Source of the DNA: Paenibacillus taihuensis
GTDB lineage: Bacteria > Bacillota > Bacilli > Paenibacillales > Paenibacillaceae
Reading direction: 5' to 3'
NCBI RefSeq assembly: GCF_003386535.1
Contig: NZ_QTTN01000001.1
Coordinates: forward strand, 186,001-250,000
Length of the DNA: 64,000 bases
Part shown: piece by piece, positions 18,521 to 27,518 of the stretch
Layout of the letters: each line of letters opens with the position of its first letter
How positions within the stretch are numbered: position 1 is the stretch's first letter
The notes under the pieces: model-generated
The model's input: the letters and a program-made list of their open reading frames with translations, nothing else
Told to the model about the DNA's origin: nothing
Databases searched by the model: none
Made by a program: the position numbers and the translations under genes

Positions 18521-19391
18521 TGATCAAGCGGAAGCGCTCAGAAACTTAGTTCGCAACAATGCAATGATGCAAAACGAAGGCCTTGCAACACGAATCGTAA
18601 CTGTAACAAGCGGCAAAGGCGGCGTCGGGAAGTCCAACTTCAGCTTGAACTTCTCGCTGGCGCTGCAGCAGCTTGGCAAGAAAGTGCTCATTTTCGATGC
18701 GGACATCGGCATGGCTAACATTGATGTGCTCATGGGCGTCTCGTCTCCCTATAATCTCTATCATCTGCTTAAGCAGGAGAAGACGATTTGGGACATTATC
18801 CAGGAAGGGCCGCATGGGGTTCATTTTATCGCCGGGGGTTCGGGCTTCAAGGATTTGGTCGATTTGTCTCAAGCGCAGCTGGATTACTTCGGGGATCAGA
18901 TCGGACGATTGCACGGTCAATACGACGTCATCATCTTCGATACCGGTGCCGGGCTTTCGAAGGAAACGATCAAATTCATCACTGCAGCCCAAGAAACGAT
19001 CATCGTCACGACGCCTGAGCCGACATCGATTACGGATGCATACGCGCTGATCAAGATGGTGACCGCGATGGAGCATGATGTAAATTTCAAGCTTATCGTG
19101 AACCGCGCTACAGACGTGAAGGAGGGGAAGGCGACAGCGGACAAGATGGCGCTCGTCGCCCAGCGCTTTCTAGATCTTGAGCTGCCGGTGCTTGGATATT
19201 TGCTGGATGATCCGAATGTTCCGAAGGCGGTAAAGAGACAGGTCCCATTCTCAATTGCATTCCCAGGCTCAGTCGCATCGAGGTCTATCATGGACATCGC
19301 CAAGCAGTTTGCCGATGTGCCAGATGCTTCTCAGGCCGCTAGCAGTGGAGTCAAAGGGTTTCTACATAAAATGTTCAGACTTTCAAAATAA
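18510..19391 (+). CDS. flhG: MinD-like ATPase FlhG (YlxH)
   Basis: FlhG, 293 aa, is a ParA/MinD-type ATPase that activates the FlhF GTPase and limits flagellar number. The deviant Walker A GKGGVGKS is at residues 35-42, with FDADIGMAN and FDTGAGLS following. The N terminus carries the DQAEALRNLV helix, the FlhF-activating type motif. ATG 18510 is chosen because the family N terminus begins here; upstream sequence is flhF coding. A weak CTGGGGG precedes it. Confidence 0.96.
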   Translation: MINNDQAEALRNLVRNNAMMQNEGLATRIVTVTSGKGGVGKSNFSLNFSLALQQLGKKVLIFDADIGMANIDVLMGVSSPYNLYHLLKQEKTIWDIIQEGPHGVHFIAGGSGFKDLVDLSQAQLDYFGDQIGRLHGQYDVIIFDTGAGLSKETIKFITAAQETIIVTTPEPTSITDAYALIKMVTAMEHDVNFKLIVNRATDVKEGKATADKMALVAQRFLDLELPVLGYLLDDPNVPKAVKRQVPFSIAFPGSVASRSIMDIAKQFADVPDASQAASSGVKGFLHKMFRLSK

Positions 19392-19416
19392 TCCTTTGAA
19401 ATGGGAGGCTGCAGCC

Positions 19417-20748
19417 ATGACTACAACATCACGAGTTCTTGTTGTAGATGATTCCGCGTTTATGCGGAAAATTCTTTGCGATCTGATCGCGCTCGATCCG
19501 CAGTTTGAAATTATTGGCACAGCCAACAATGGCAGAGAAGCGATCGAGGCTGTTCGTGTACATAAACCAGACGTCATTACGATGGACCTCGAAATGCCGG
19601 AGATGAACGGTCTGGAGGCGCTTGAGCGGATTATGCGTATCCACGCGACGCCGATTATTATGCTATCGAGCATTAGCGATGACGGAACGAGAGAGACGAT
19701 CAGAGCGCTGCAGAATGGTGCATTTGACTTTATCCGTAAGCCTTCTGGACCGAACTCGCCTGACATTCAAATGGTTGGCGATCAGCTGCTCGAGAAACTG
19801 CGGATAGCGGTGCTGACGAAGCGTCACTCATCTCTATACCAGCAAGCATCAGCACCTGCACCGCGAAAGCCAGCGCCGTCGAAACAGAAAGAGTCGTTCA
19901 CGTTCGATTCGACGACTCTTCCGAAGACGGAGCGCCGTCAGGATACTTCGAAGACGAAGCCGGATATCTACGATCAGACTGCAATGAACGAAACGGCGGC
20001 TGCTTCATCGAAACCGGCGGAGCCAAATAAGCCGTCAGCGGCGGCACCTAGCGAAAACAAGCCAGCAGCGAAGAAGGAGAAGCAACAGCCTGCTCCTACC
20101 ACAGCACAAGCAGGTCAAGTCGAAGCGGATGTACCTGCGAAGCATGCAAACAAACCGACGCCAAGCCGAAGCTTCAAGCATCTGGTGGCGATCGGTACCT
20201 CGACAGGCGGGCCACGCGCGCTGCATGAAGTGATTACGGCGCTGCCGGCTGATTTTCCGGCACCGGTTCTCGTCGTTCAGCATATGCCGCCGAAGTTTAC
20301 CCACTCGCTTGCGCAGCGGCTTGACACCTTTAGTGCGCTGCATGTGACCGAGGCGGCACACGGCGAGCGTGTGTATGCAGGCGTTGTGTACATCGCGCCA
20401 GGCGGCTACCATATGGAGCTTGCCAAAGACCGGGAAGGCTACTGCATCAAATTATCGGATGATGCGCCAAGAGGCGGCCATCGTCCGTCGGTAGACACGA
20501 TGTTTGAATCGTGTGCGGCTTTCACCGAGCTGCGACGCCACTCGATTATTATGACGGGAATGGGCAGCGACGGGATGAAAGGAATGAAAGTGCTGAACGA
20601 AAGCGGCGCGGAGAGCGCGATTGCAGAAGCGGAAGAATCATGTGTCGTTTATGGCATGCCGCGCTCTGCGATTGAAGCCGGCGTTGCGAAGTCAGTCGTC
20701 AACCTGCGGCAGATTGCAGCAGCGATTACGCAAGCGGTTCGCAAGTAA
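19417..20748 (+). CDS. cheB: Chemotaxis protein-glutamate methylesterase CheB
   Basis: CheB, 443 aa, removes methyl groups from and deamidates chemoreceptors. The receiver domain (1-120) has D11/D12 and phosphoacceptor D57. The catalytic domain (about 255-443) has the S262 (GTSTGG), H289 (QHMP) and D385 (GSDG) triad. Between them lies a long Ala/Pro/Lys/Thr-rich linker of about 110 residues. ATG 19417 follows TGGGAGGCTGCAG. It is the first gene of the che block, directly before cheA. Confidence 0.96.
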   Translation: MTTTSRVLVVDDSAFMRKILCDLIALDPQFEIIGTANNGREAIEAVRVHKPDVITMDLEMPEMNGLEALERIMRIHATPIIMLSSISDDGTRETIRALQNGAFDFIRKPSGPNSPDIQMVGDQLLEKLRIAVLTKRHSSLYQQASAPAPRKPAPSKQKESFTFDSTTLPKTERRQDTSKTKPDIYDQTAMNETAAASSKPAEPNKPSAAAPSENKPAAKKEKQQPAPTTAQAGQVEADVPAKHANKPTPSRSFKHLVAIGTSTGGPRALHEVITALPADFPAPVLVVQHMPPKFTHSLAQRLDTFSALHVTEAAHGERVYAGVVYIAPGGYHMELAKDREGYCIKLSDDAPRGGHRPSVDTMFESCAAFTELRRHSIIMTGMGSDGMKGMKVLNESGAESAIAEAEESCVVYGMPRSAIEAGVAKSVVNLRQIAAAITQAVRK

Positions 20749-20793
20749 TCGTGCCTGATCGCATGACGACCATTTAATAGGAGGTGCATGGGA

Positions 20794-22869
20794 ATGGATA
20801 TGAACGATTATCTTTCAATGTTTATTGACGAGTCGAATGATCACTTGCAGTCATTAAACGAAAACTTACTCAAACTAGAGAGTGCACCAGAAGATATAAG
20901 CATCGTACAAATTATTTTCCGTTCTGCCCACACACTTAAAGGCATGTCTGCGACGATGGGCTTTGAAGATCTTGCATCACTCACCCACGAGATGGAGAAC
21001 GTGCTCGATCTCGTGCGAAACAACAAGCTGAAGATGGACAACTTTATCTTCGATACGTTGTTCAAAGGGCTGGACGCACTGGAGTCGATGGTGCAGGACA
21101 TCATCGGCGGAGGTACGGGTAAAGCCGACGTAACGGCGATCGTTGCGAATCTCCAGGCGATTGTAAAAGGCGACCACAAGAAAGATCAAGCAGCTGGAAG
21201 CGCCGACGCATCCGCAACCGGCAATGCCGGCGGCGGAGCGCTGCTGGATCAGTTCCAAAGCTCGATTCTATTGCAATCCATTGCAGCTGGACTTTCGGTT
21301 TTCCACATTACAGTTACGGTTCGCGAAGATTGTGTGCTGAAGGCAGCACGTGCCTATATGGTGTTCGACTTCCTCGAGCATAACGGGGAGATTGTCAAAT
21401 CCGTTCCGAGCGTACAAGAGATTGAACAAGAGAAGTTTGACCGATCATTTACGGTATTTACAATCGCCAGTATCTCCGAGCAGGAACTTCGCAAAGGGAT
21501 CGAATCCGTGTCTGAGATCGAAGGCGCAACGATCACCCAGCTTGACCGCGAATCGCTCGAGCAGCTTGCAGGAGCAGCTGCCGTGCAAGCTGCAGCAGCT
21601 CCAATCGCAAACGCTTCGGCCGCGCAATCGGAAGTCAGCTCAGCGAAAGCGCAGACTGCGGCGGCATCGGCTACCGCGACAGCGCCGGCAGCACAAGCAT
21701 CCGGCGGCGCAGCGGTCGCTTCCCGCACGATCCGCGTCGACATCGAGCGGCTCGATGCTTTGATGAATCTGTTCAGTGAATTGCTGATCGATCGCGTGCG
21801 GCTCGAGCAGCTTGCAAGTGAAATTCGCCGAGGCGAGCTGACGGAAACGGTAGAGCATATGAGCCGCGTCAGCAGCGATTTGCAAAATATCGTACTGAAG
21901 CTGCGCATGGTGCCGGTGGAATCGGTATTCAACCGGTTCCCTCGGATGATCCGCGATTTGGCGAAGACGCTCGACAAGAAAGTGGATCTCATCATCACAG
22001 GGGCAGATACGGAGCTTGATCGTACCGTTATCGATGAGATCGGTGATCCGCTAGTTCACTTGCTGCGCAACTCGCTCGACCACGGAATTGAACCGATTGC
22101 AGATCGGATCGCAGCTGGCAAATCCGAGACTGGTACTGTTCATCTTCGCGCATTCCACAGCGGTAACCACGTGTTTATCGAAGTGGAAGAGGATGGCCGC
22201 GGTATCAATCGCGAGAAAGTAAAGCAGATCGCCATCAAGAATGGTGTCGTTACTGCGGATGAAGCGAAGCGTCTGACTGAAGCGGAAATCAACATGCTCA
22301 TCTTCGCGCCTGGGTTCAGTACCGCAGATAAAATTTCCGATATCTCTGGCCGAGGCGTCGGACTGGACGTCGTAAAGTCGAAGATCACATCGCTCGGCGG
22401 CAACGTTTCCGTCGAATCCGTACAAGGCAAAGGAACGAGGTTCTCGATTCAGCTGCCGCTGACGCTGTCGATCATCTCTGCGATGCTCGTAAAGCTAGGC
22501 ACGGAGAAGTACGCGATTCCATTATCTTCAATCGTAGAGACGGGCATCGTGCTGCGCGAACAAATTCGCAAAATCCACGGCAATCGCATGATCGATTACC
22601 GCGGCTCTGTGATTCCGCTAATCTCGCTTGCGCAAGTGCTAGATTCTACGACTTTCCGCGAGGAAGAGGAGCATGAGACTGAGATCGTGGTCATTCGCAA
22701 AGGTGATAAGATTGGTGCCATTACAGTGGATGAATTTATCGGCCAAAGCGAAATCGTTCTGAAATCGCTCGGTAAGTATTTGACGAATATCGAAGCGATC
22801 TCTGGAGCGACAATTCTTGGTGATGGCCAGGTTGCGTTAATTGTAGATCCAAATGCACTGATTAAATAA
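20794..22869 (+). CDS. cheA: Chemotaxis histidine kinase CheA
   Basis: CheA, 691 aa, is the cytoplasmic sensor kinase that phosphorylates CheY and CheB. Domains in order: HPt with H46 (RSAHTLKGM); the P2 response-regulator docking domain (about 155-250); an Ala-rich linker; P3 dimerisation (from about 310); P4 HATPase with N-box NSLDHG (426-431) and G1 EEDGRGIN; and a P5 CheW-like domain. ATG 20794 is chosen over ATG 20788, which is only 3 bp from AGGAGG, and gives the MDMN start seen in B. subtilis. Confidence 0.97.
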   Translation: MDMNDYLSMFIDESNDHLQSLNENLLKLESAPEDISIVQIIFRSAHTLKGMSATMGFEDLASLTHEMENVLDLVRNNKLKMDNFIFDTLFKGLDALESMVQDIIGGGTGKADVTAIVANLQAIVKGDHKKDQAAGSADASATGNAGGGALLDQFQSSILLQSIAAGLSVFHITVTVREDCVLKAARAYMVFDFLEHNGEIVKSVPSVQEIEQEKFDRSFTVFTIASISEQELRKGIESVSEIEGATITQLDRESLEQLAGAAAVQAAAAPIANASAAQSEVSSAKAQTAAASATATAPAAQASGGAAVASRTIRVDIERLDALMNLFSELLIDRVRLEQLASEIRRGELTETVEHMSRVSSDLQNIVLKLRMVPVESVFNRFPRMIRDLAKTLDKKVDLIITGADTELDRTVIDEIGDPLVHLLRNSLDHGIEPIADRIAAGKSETGTVHLRAFHSGNHVFIEVEEDGRGINREKVKQIAIKNGVVTADEAKRLTEAEINMLIFAPGFSTADKISDISGRGVGLDVVKSKITSLGGNVSVESVQGKGTRFSIQLPLTLSIISAMLVKLGTEKYAIPLSSIVETGIVLREQIRKIHGNRMIDYRGSVIPLISLAQVLDSTTFREEEEHETEIVVIRKGDKIGAITVDEFIGQSEIVLKSLGKYLTNIEAISGATILGDGQVALIVDPNALIK

Positions 22870-22883
22870 GGGAGGGTTCCGCT

Positions 22884-23345
22884 ATGAGTGAAGAAATCAA
22901 AGTAATCGTATTTGGTCTAGCACATGAAGAATACGGCGTTGAAGTCGATAAAGTTCGTACAATCGAACGTATGATGCCGATTACCCGAGTTCCGAAGACG
23001 CCTGCTTTTATTAAAGGGGTCATTAATCTGCGCGGTGTCGTTCTTCCGGTTATTGATTTGCGCGGCCGCTTCGGCTTGCCGGAAACGGTAGAAACGGAAA
23101 GCTCCCGCATTATTATCGTTGCTGTAAACGATCTTGAAGTCGGCTTTATCGTTGACGCGGCTAACGATGTAATCGATATCGACGAGAACAGCATCGATAC
23201 GCCGCCAGAAGTAGTCGGCGGTATTAAAGCGAAGTATCTTCGCGGCGTAGCCAAGATCGGCGACAACCGTTTGCTGATCATGCTGAATCTTTCGGAAGTT
23301 CTTAATAAGAGCGAGATTATTCAGCTAGAACAAGTAGAGGCCTAA
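22884..23345 (+). CDS. cheW: Chemotaxis adaptor protein CheW
   Basis: CheW, 153 aa, couples CheA to methyl-accepting receptors. A single CheW SH3-like double-barrel domain is evident (VFGLAHEEYGVEVDKV, ITRVPKTPAFIKGVINLRG, VIDLRGRFGL). ATG 22884 follows AAGGGAGGGTTCC. Operon order cheA-cheW-cheC-cheD matches B. subtilis. Confidence 0.97.
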   Translation: MSEEIKVIVFGLAHEEYGVEVDKVRTIERMMPITRVPKTPAFIKGVINLRGVVLPVIDLRGRFGLPETVETESSRIIIVAVNDLEVGFIVDAANDVIDIDENSIDTPPEVVGGIKAKYLRGVAKIGDNRLLIMLNLSEVLNKSEIIQLEQVEA

Positions 23346-23348
23346 ACC

Positions 23349-23969
23349 GTGAACCCACTACATAAATTAGAAGCTTTCAAACTTGATGTACTGAAAGAAG
23401 TAGGGAATATTGGTGCTGGCAACGCGGCGACCGCACTCTCGCGGCTGCTGGACAAGCCAGTCGATATGAATGTTCCTACCGTCAGTTTGATTCCGTTCGA
23501 GCAGGTTGCCGATCGAGTCGGCGGCTTCGAACAGGTCGTCATCGCTGTCTTCCTTCGTGTTGAGGGCGATGCGCCAGGGAATATGTTCTTTCTAATCGAA
23601 GAGGATTCCGCCCGCAAATTGCTGCGCGGACTTCTCTCGATGGAAACGACGAGCGAAGACGGATACTCGGAAATGGAATTTTCCGCATTAGCTGAAATTG
23701 GTAACATACTAGCAGGATCTTATCTATCATCATTGGCCGATTTCACTCAATTGTATTTGTCACCAACCGTCCCCGCCATTTCCGTTGATATGGCAGGCGC
23801 CATCCTAAGTTATGGTCTTGTCCAGTATGGCGAGATGGGGGATTCCGCGTTGCTGATCGATACTACGTTTCTGGAAGGGAAGGAAGAGCTCGCAGGACAT
23901 TTCTTCCTGATCCCGGATCCGGAATCGTTTGGGAAGATTTTTAGCGCCTTAGGAGTGCCTAACGAATGA
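23349..23969 (+). CDS. cheC: CheY-P phosphatase CheC
   Basis: CheC, 206 aa, dephosphorylates CheY-P and acts with CheD in adaptation. Both active-site helices are intact: E17-xx-N20 in KEVGNIGAGNAATALS, and LAEIGNILAGSYLSS near residues 116-130. GTG 23349 has AGAGG about 8 bp upstream. Its stop overlaps the cheD ATG. FliY, the other CheC-type phosphatase, is encoded upstream in the same operon. Confidence 0.95.
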   Translation: MNPLHKLEAFKLDVLKEVGNIGAGNAATALSRLLDKPVDMNVPTVSLIPFEQVADRVGGFEQVVIAVFLRVEGDAPGNMFFLIEEDSARKLLRGLLSMETTSEDGYSEMEFSALAEIGNILAGSYLSSLADFTQLYLSPTVPAISVDMAGAILSYGLVQYGEMGDSALLIDTTFLEGKEELAGHFFLIPDPESFGKIFSALGVPNE

Positions 23970-24460
23970 TGCATGAAAATGTAGTGAAAGTAGGCATGGC
24001 TGACCTGAATATTGCGTCAAATGGCGCAATTCTCAAAACGACAGGTTTAGGCTCCTGTGTCGGCTTGACATTGTTTGATGAGCGTACCAAGGTTGCCGGA
24101 ATGGTGCATGTGATGCTGCCATCCTCCGACATCGCTAGAGAAGCTTCCATCAATATTGCCAAGTACGCCGACACATCCATCCCGCATCTCATTAATCTGA
24201 TGAAGCAGGCAGGGGCTGAACCTAGACGTTTCGTGGCGAAAATGGCCGGCGGTGCTCAAATGTTCGCATTCAACTCAAATCATGATTCTATGCGCATTGG
24301 ACCTCGAAATGTGGAATCGTGTAAGGAGATGCTGAAGAAGTATGCAATTCCGCTCCTTGCAGAAGATACTGGCGCTAACTATGGTAGAACGATAGAGTTC
24401 GACAGCGTTAGCGGCATGTTGACGATTCGGAGTGTTCAGCAGGGAGTAAAGGAGATTTAA
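23966..24460 (+). CDS. cheD: Chemoreceptor glutamine deamidase CheD
   Basis: CheD, 164 aa, deamidates receptor glutamines and is regulated by CheC. The catalytic residues align as T25, C31 (GLGSCVG) and H48 (GMVHVMLP), and the C-terminal GGxAQMF and GRxIxF motifs are present. ATG 23966 overlaps the cheC stop; the adjacent in-frame ATG 23969 is an alternative. Confidence 0.96.
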   Translation: MMHENVVKVGMADLNIASNGAILKTTGLGSCVGLTLFDERTKVAGMVHVMLPSSDIAREASINIAKYADTSIPHLINLMKQAGAEPRRFVAKMAGGAQMFAFNSNHDSMRIGPRNVESCKEMLKKYAIPLLAEDTGANYGRTIEFDSVSGMLTIRSVQQGVKEI

Positions 24461-24464
24461 CAAC

Positions 24465-24899
24465 ATGTTAGGGTCGTGGCGCTGGAACGTTTCGCTGGGT
24501 ATAGGCGGCAGTTTACTTACGTTACTTTTCTCGCTGGGCAGTAATGGACTTGCGATAACTAGTATGAGATGTCTATATGCATTTCTCGCATTTTTTGTAT
24601 TTACTTATTTATTTCGTGCATTGCTCGCATTCGTATTGCAGTCAGGATCGCCTGCTTCAGGGCCGGATGACATAGAACCGGAGCAGGCTTCTGCAAAAGG
24701 TCAGTCTGTAGATTATTCCACACCGGAATCAAGTGAAGATTTGAACGAATTGCTAAAACATCAATTAGACGGAAGCGTAGAGCTGGAGTCAGGCCAGAAG
24801 CCAATATTTCAACCGCTAACACCTCCAAAGCTTATATCGACGCAGAATAAAGAGCCTGAAGAATTGGCAAAAGCAATACGTCACCTAACAGGAGGGTGA
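24465..24899 (+). CDS. Small membrane protein of unknown function between cheD and sigD
   Basis: A 144 aa protein I do not recognise. The first about 60 residues are two closely spaced hydrophobic segments (about 9-24 and 36-57). The rest is polar and acidic, ending with a short helix (EPEELAKAIRHLTGG). ATG 24465 follows AAGGAGATTTAAC. It starts 4 bp after cheD and ends 4 bp before sigD, so it belongs to the operon. B. subtilis has no gene here. A membrane-associated flagellar or SigD-linked accessory role is inference from position. Confidence 0.7.
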   Translation: MLGSWRWNVSLGIGGSLLTLLFSLGSNGLAITSMRCLYAFLAFFVFTYLFRALLAFVLQSGSPASGPDDIEPEQASAKGQSVDYSTPESSEDLNELLKHQLDGSVELESGQKPIFQPLTPPKLISTQNKEPEELAKAIRHLTGG

Positions 24900-24903
24900 G
24901 ACG

Positions 24904-25689
24904 ATGATTGAGCCGAAAGCGCCTCATTTGTCTAACATGGAGATTTGGCAGAAGTGGAAAGAAGACGGAGACATTGATGCAAAGAAACGGCTGATCGAGC
25001 AATACCTCACTTTGGTTGATTACGTAACCAACCGAATGGCCATCGGCTTGCCGAAGAACGTCTCCAAGGACGATCTCGCAAGCAATGGCGTTATGGGACT
25101 CATCGATGCCATCGAAAAATTTGATTATAGACGCGGCCTTCAATTCGAAACGTACGCTTCATGGCGTATTCGCGGTGCGATCATCGACGGTCTCCGTCAG
25201 GGGGACTGGGTGCCACGCTCCGTTCGCGAGAAAGCGAAGAAGATCGAAGAAGCGTATCAGCTGTTAGAGCAGCAATATATGCGTTCCGTTTCAGACACAG
25301 AAATAAGCCAATATCTCTCCGTTTCGGAGAAAGAGTTCGGCGTCATGCTGCAAGAGATTGCAGTGACGACAGTGTGCTCGCTAGAGGACCCGATTCGAGA
25401 GGAAGAATCCGAGACTAGATTATCGCTTCTCGTAGATGAGAAGGCGAAGAATCCGGATTATAAAGTGCATGAGTTTTTCTTGAAAGAATCGCTCGTTCGC
25501 GGCATCGACCGTTTGACAGAGAAAGAGAGAACCGTAATCTCACTCTTCTATTACGAAGAGCTGTCACTTAGCGAAATTGCGGAAGTGATGTCGTTGTCAC
25601 CTTCGAGAATCTCTCAATTGCATTCGAAAGCGATATTGCGATTACGGGGGGCGCTAGAGAAACAGAAAGATCAATTGATGCAGCACTGA
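24904..25689 (+). CDS. sigD: RNA polymerase sigma factor SigD (FliA, sigma-28)
   Basis: SigD, 261 aa, is the FliA-type sigma factor for late flagellar, chemotaxis and autolysin genes. Region 2 (LVDYVTNRMAIGLP, MGLIDAIEKFDYRRGLQFETYASWRIRGAI split over this stretch) and the region 4 helix-turn-helix (LSLSEIAEVMSLSPSRISQLH) are clear. ATG 24904 follows AGGAGGGTGAG. It sits at the end of the che block as in B. subtilis, where being distal in a long operon affects how often cells become motile. Confidence 0.96.
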   Translation: MIEPKAPHLSNMEIWQKWKEDGDIDAKKRLIEQYLTLVDYVTNRMAIGLPKNVSKDDLASNGVMGLIDAIEKFDYRRGLQFETYASWRIRGAIIDGLRQGDWVPRSVREKAKKIEEAYQLLEQQYMRSVSDTEISQYLSVSEKEFGVMLQEIAVTTVCSLEDPIREEESETRLSLLVDEKAKNPDYKVHEFFLKESLVRGIDRLTEKERTVISLFYYEELSLSEIAEVMSLSPSRISQLHSKAILRLRGALEKQKDQLMQH

Positions 25690-25708
25690 TCGTAAAGGGG
25701 GGGCAGGA

Positions 25709-27115
25709 TTGTCTACTATTGAAATACTCCAACAACACCTTGTTATTCAGCTATCGCAAGATAAGCTGACAGCAACGCTTCAATTTAATGTCAAGGACGA
25801 GCGATTCTCTTGCACGTTCTCGCAGCTTGAAGAGTTTTTGAAGAGTCATGGTGTTAATTTCGGCCTACAGCGGGAAGTGTTGAACCGACTTGTTCAGCAG
25901 CCAAGTGCCTTTTTCTACAGTCAAACTGTAGTTGCTCAAGGTCTGCCGCCTGTTAATGGGCATGACGGCTATATCCAATTCTCATACGATATGACCGAAG
26001 GTGAATATCGTCCTGTGGAGCTTGAAGGCGGCAAAATCGATTTCAAGGAAGTTACACAGCTGAAGAACGTAAAGCGCGGCCAGTTGATCGCAGAGAAGAT
26101 CGGCGCAACGCCTGGTACAGACGGCAAAGCAGTAACTGGCGACATTCTTACAGCGAGAAACGGTAAGGAAGCGTACTTCAAGATGGGCAAGAATGTTGTC
26201 CTTAATCCGGAACAAACTGCGCTTTATTCTACAATTGACGGTTTGATTACGATGACGGACAAGAACAAGATCAACGTCTTCCCGGTCTATGAAGTAAACG
26301 GAGATGTCGATTACAAGATCGGCAATATTGATTTTGTCGGCACCGTCGTAGTACGCGGTAATGTTCTAACCGGCTTCCGTATTAAAGCATCGGGCGATAT
26401 CCGCATCATCGGCGGCGTTGAAGGGGCTATCCTTGAATCGGAAGGATCGATCGAAATTACCGGCGGTGTTCTGGCAAGTAACAAAGGCCATATCAACGCA
26501 ATTAAGAATGTGAAGAGCTCGTTCATTCAAGACAGCAATGTAACAGCTGGGGAAGATATTATCGTATCGCAGAGCATCATGCACTCCCACGTACGGGCGG
26601 GCAAGAATGTGATCTGCAGTGGGGCGAAAGGTCTCGTCGTCGGTGGTATCATTCAAGCAGGTGAGCGTGTAGTTGCAAGAACTATCGGCAATACGATGTC
26701 GACTGCGACCACAATCGAGGTTGGCGTAAGACCAGAGCTTCGTTCTCAGCTGCTCGAGCTGCGCGCACAAATCAGGCAAACCAACGAGAACCTGGACAAG
26801 ACGGAGAAGGCGCTCACGTTGCTCGACCAGCTTGCGGCGACTGGCCAATTGTCTCCGGACAAGATGACGCTTCGTGTCAAATTGAACTCGACGAAACGTG
26901 TAGCGGTTGAAGAGATTGGAAATGCCAAAGAAGCGGTGCTCGAAATCGAGAAGTCACTGGAAGACACGGATCGTGCCCGCGTTGATGCTGTGAACGTCAT
27001 CTACGGCGGCACGAAGATTGTTATTGGCAGATATACGCGCTTCATTAAAGATGCGACAGAGCGTGTTTCGTTTCGGTATTCTGAAGGCGATATCAACATG
27101 ATTCCATACAGGTAA
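25709..27115 (+). CDS. fapA: FapA/DUF342 family protein
   Basis: A 468 aa protein of the DUF342/FapA (flagellar assembly protein A) family. The N-terminal part (about 1-75) precedes a conserved region (GATPGTDGKAVTGD). A right-handed beta-helix-like core follows (about 200-330, repeated short strands such as VVVRGNVLTGFRIKASGD), then a C-terminal coiled coil (about 345-415). TTG 25709 is preceded by AAAGGGGGGCAGG. The family is polymer-forming-like and linked to motility in Vibrio; its mechanism here is unknown. It lies directly after sigD. Confidence 0.82.
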   Translation: MSTIEILQQHLVIQLSQDKLTATLQFNVKDERFSCTFSQLEEFLKSHGVNFGLQREVLNRLVQQPSAFFYSQTVVAQGLPPVNGHDGYIQFSYDMTEGEYRPVELEGGKIDFKEVTQLKNVKRGQLIAEKIGATPGTDGKAVTGDILTARNGKEAYFKMGKNVVLNPEQTALYSTIDGLITMTDKNKINVFPVYEVNGDVDYKIGNIDFVGTVVVRGNVLTGFRIKASGDIRIIGGVEGAILESEGSIEITGGVLASNKGHINAIKNVKSSFIQDSNVTAGEDIIVSQSIMHSHVRAGKNVICSGAKGLVVGGIIQAGERVVARTIGNTMSTATTIEVGVRPELRSQLLELRAQIRQTNENLDKTEKALTLLDQLAATGQLSPDKMTLRVKLNSTKRVAVEEIGNAKEAVLEIEKSLEDTDRARVDAVNVIYGGTKIVIGRYTRFIKDATERVSFRYSEGDINMIPYR

Positions 27116-27162
27116 GCCTAACACGTTAACAAGCTTCCTACTTGAAGCAAGGGGCGATCAGA

Positions 27163-27489
27163 ATGCCGTACAAACCGATCGACTTTCAGATGTCCATTCC
27201 TCGCACACCGGAAACCAGCACGCAGCAGAACCAGCTGAATCACCGTCCAACCGTGGATCAAGCCCGGCTTGAACACGATACGGCTAAGCAGACGGAGCTG
27301 CTGCGTTCGCGTAATACTGGGGTAGAGCAGAGCAGCGAGCCGCAGATTAAGAACAATCGTCAGCGCGATTCTCGCTCGCCTTCGGAGCGGAAGCGGAAGA
27401 AGCAGCAAGCGGACGAAGCGGGAACGGATCAAGGACACGACGAATCGCAGCATCCGTATAAAGGCAAACATATTGATATTTCGCTCTAA
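27163..27489 (+). CDS. Small polar protein of unknown function in the flagellar operon
   Basis: A 108 aa protein, strongly hydrophilic and rich in Gln, Arg, Lys, Asp, Ser and Thr, with no membrane segment and probably largely disordered or helical. Fixed-looking ends are MPYKPIDFQMSIPRT and HPYKGKHIDISL. ATG 27163 follows AAGCAAGGGGCGATC. I recall similar short proteins in flagellar operons of other Bacillota but know no function. The conserved termini around a variable charged middle suggest a linker or adaptor; this is inference. Confidence 0.65.
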   Translation: MPYKPIDFQMSIPRTPETSTQQNQLNHRPTVDQARLEHDTAKQTELLRSRNTGVEQSSEPQIKNNRQRDSRSPSERKRKKQQADEAGTDQGHDESQHPYKGKHIDISL

Positions 27490-27518
27490 GCAAATATCGA
27501 AATCAGCAGGTGATAACG

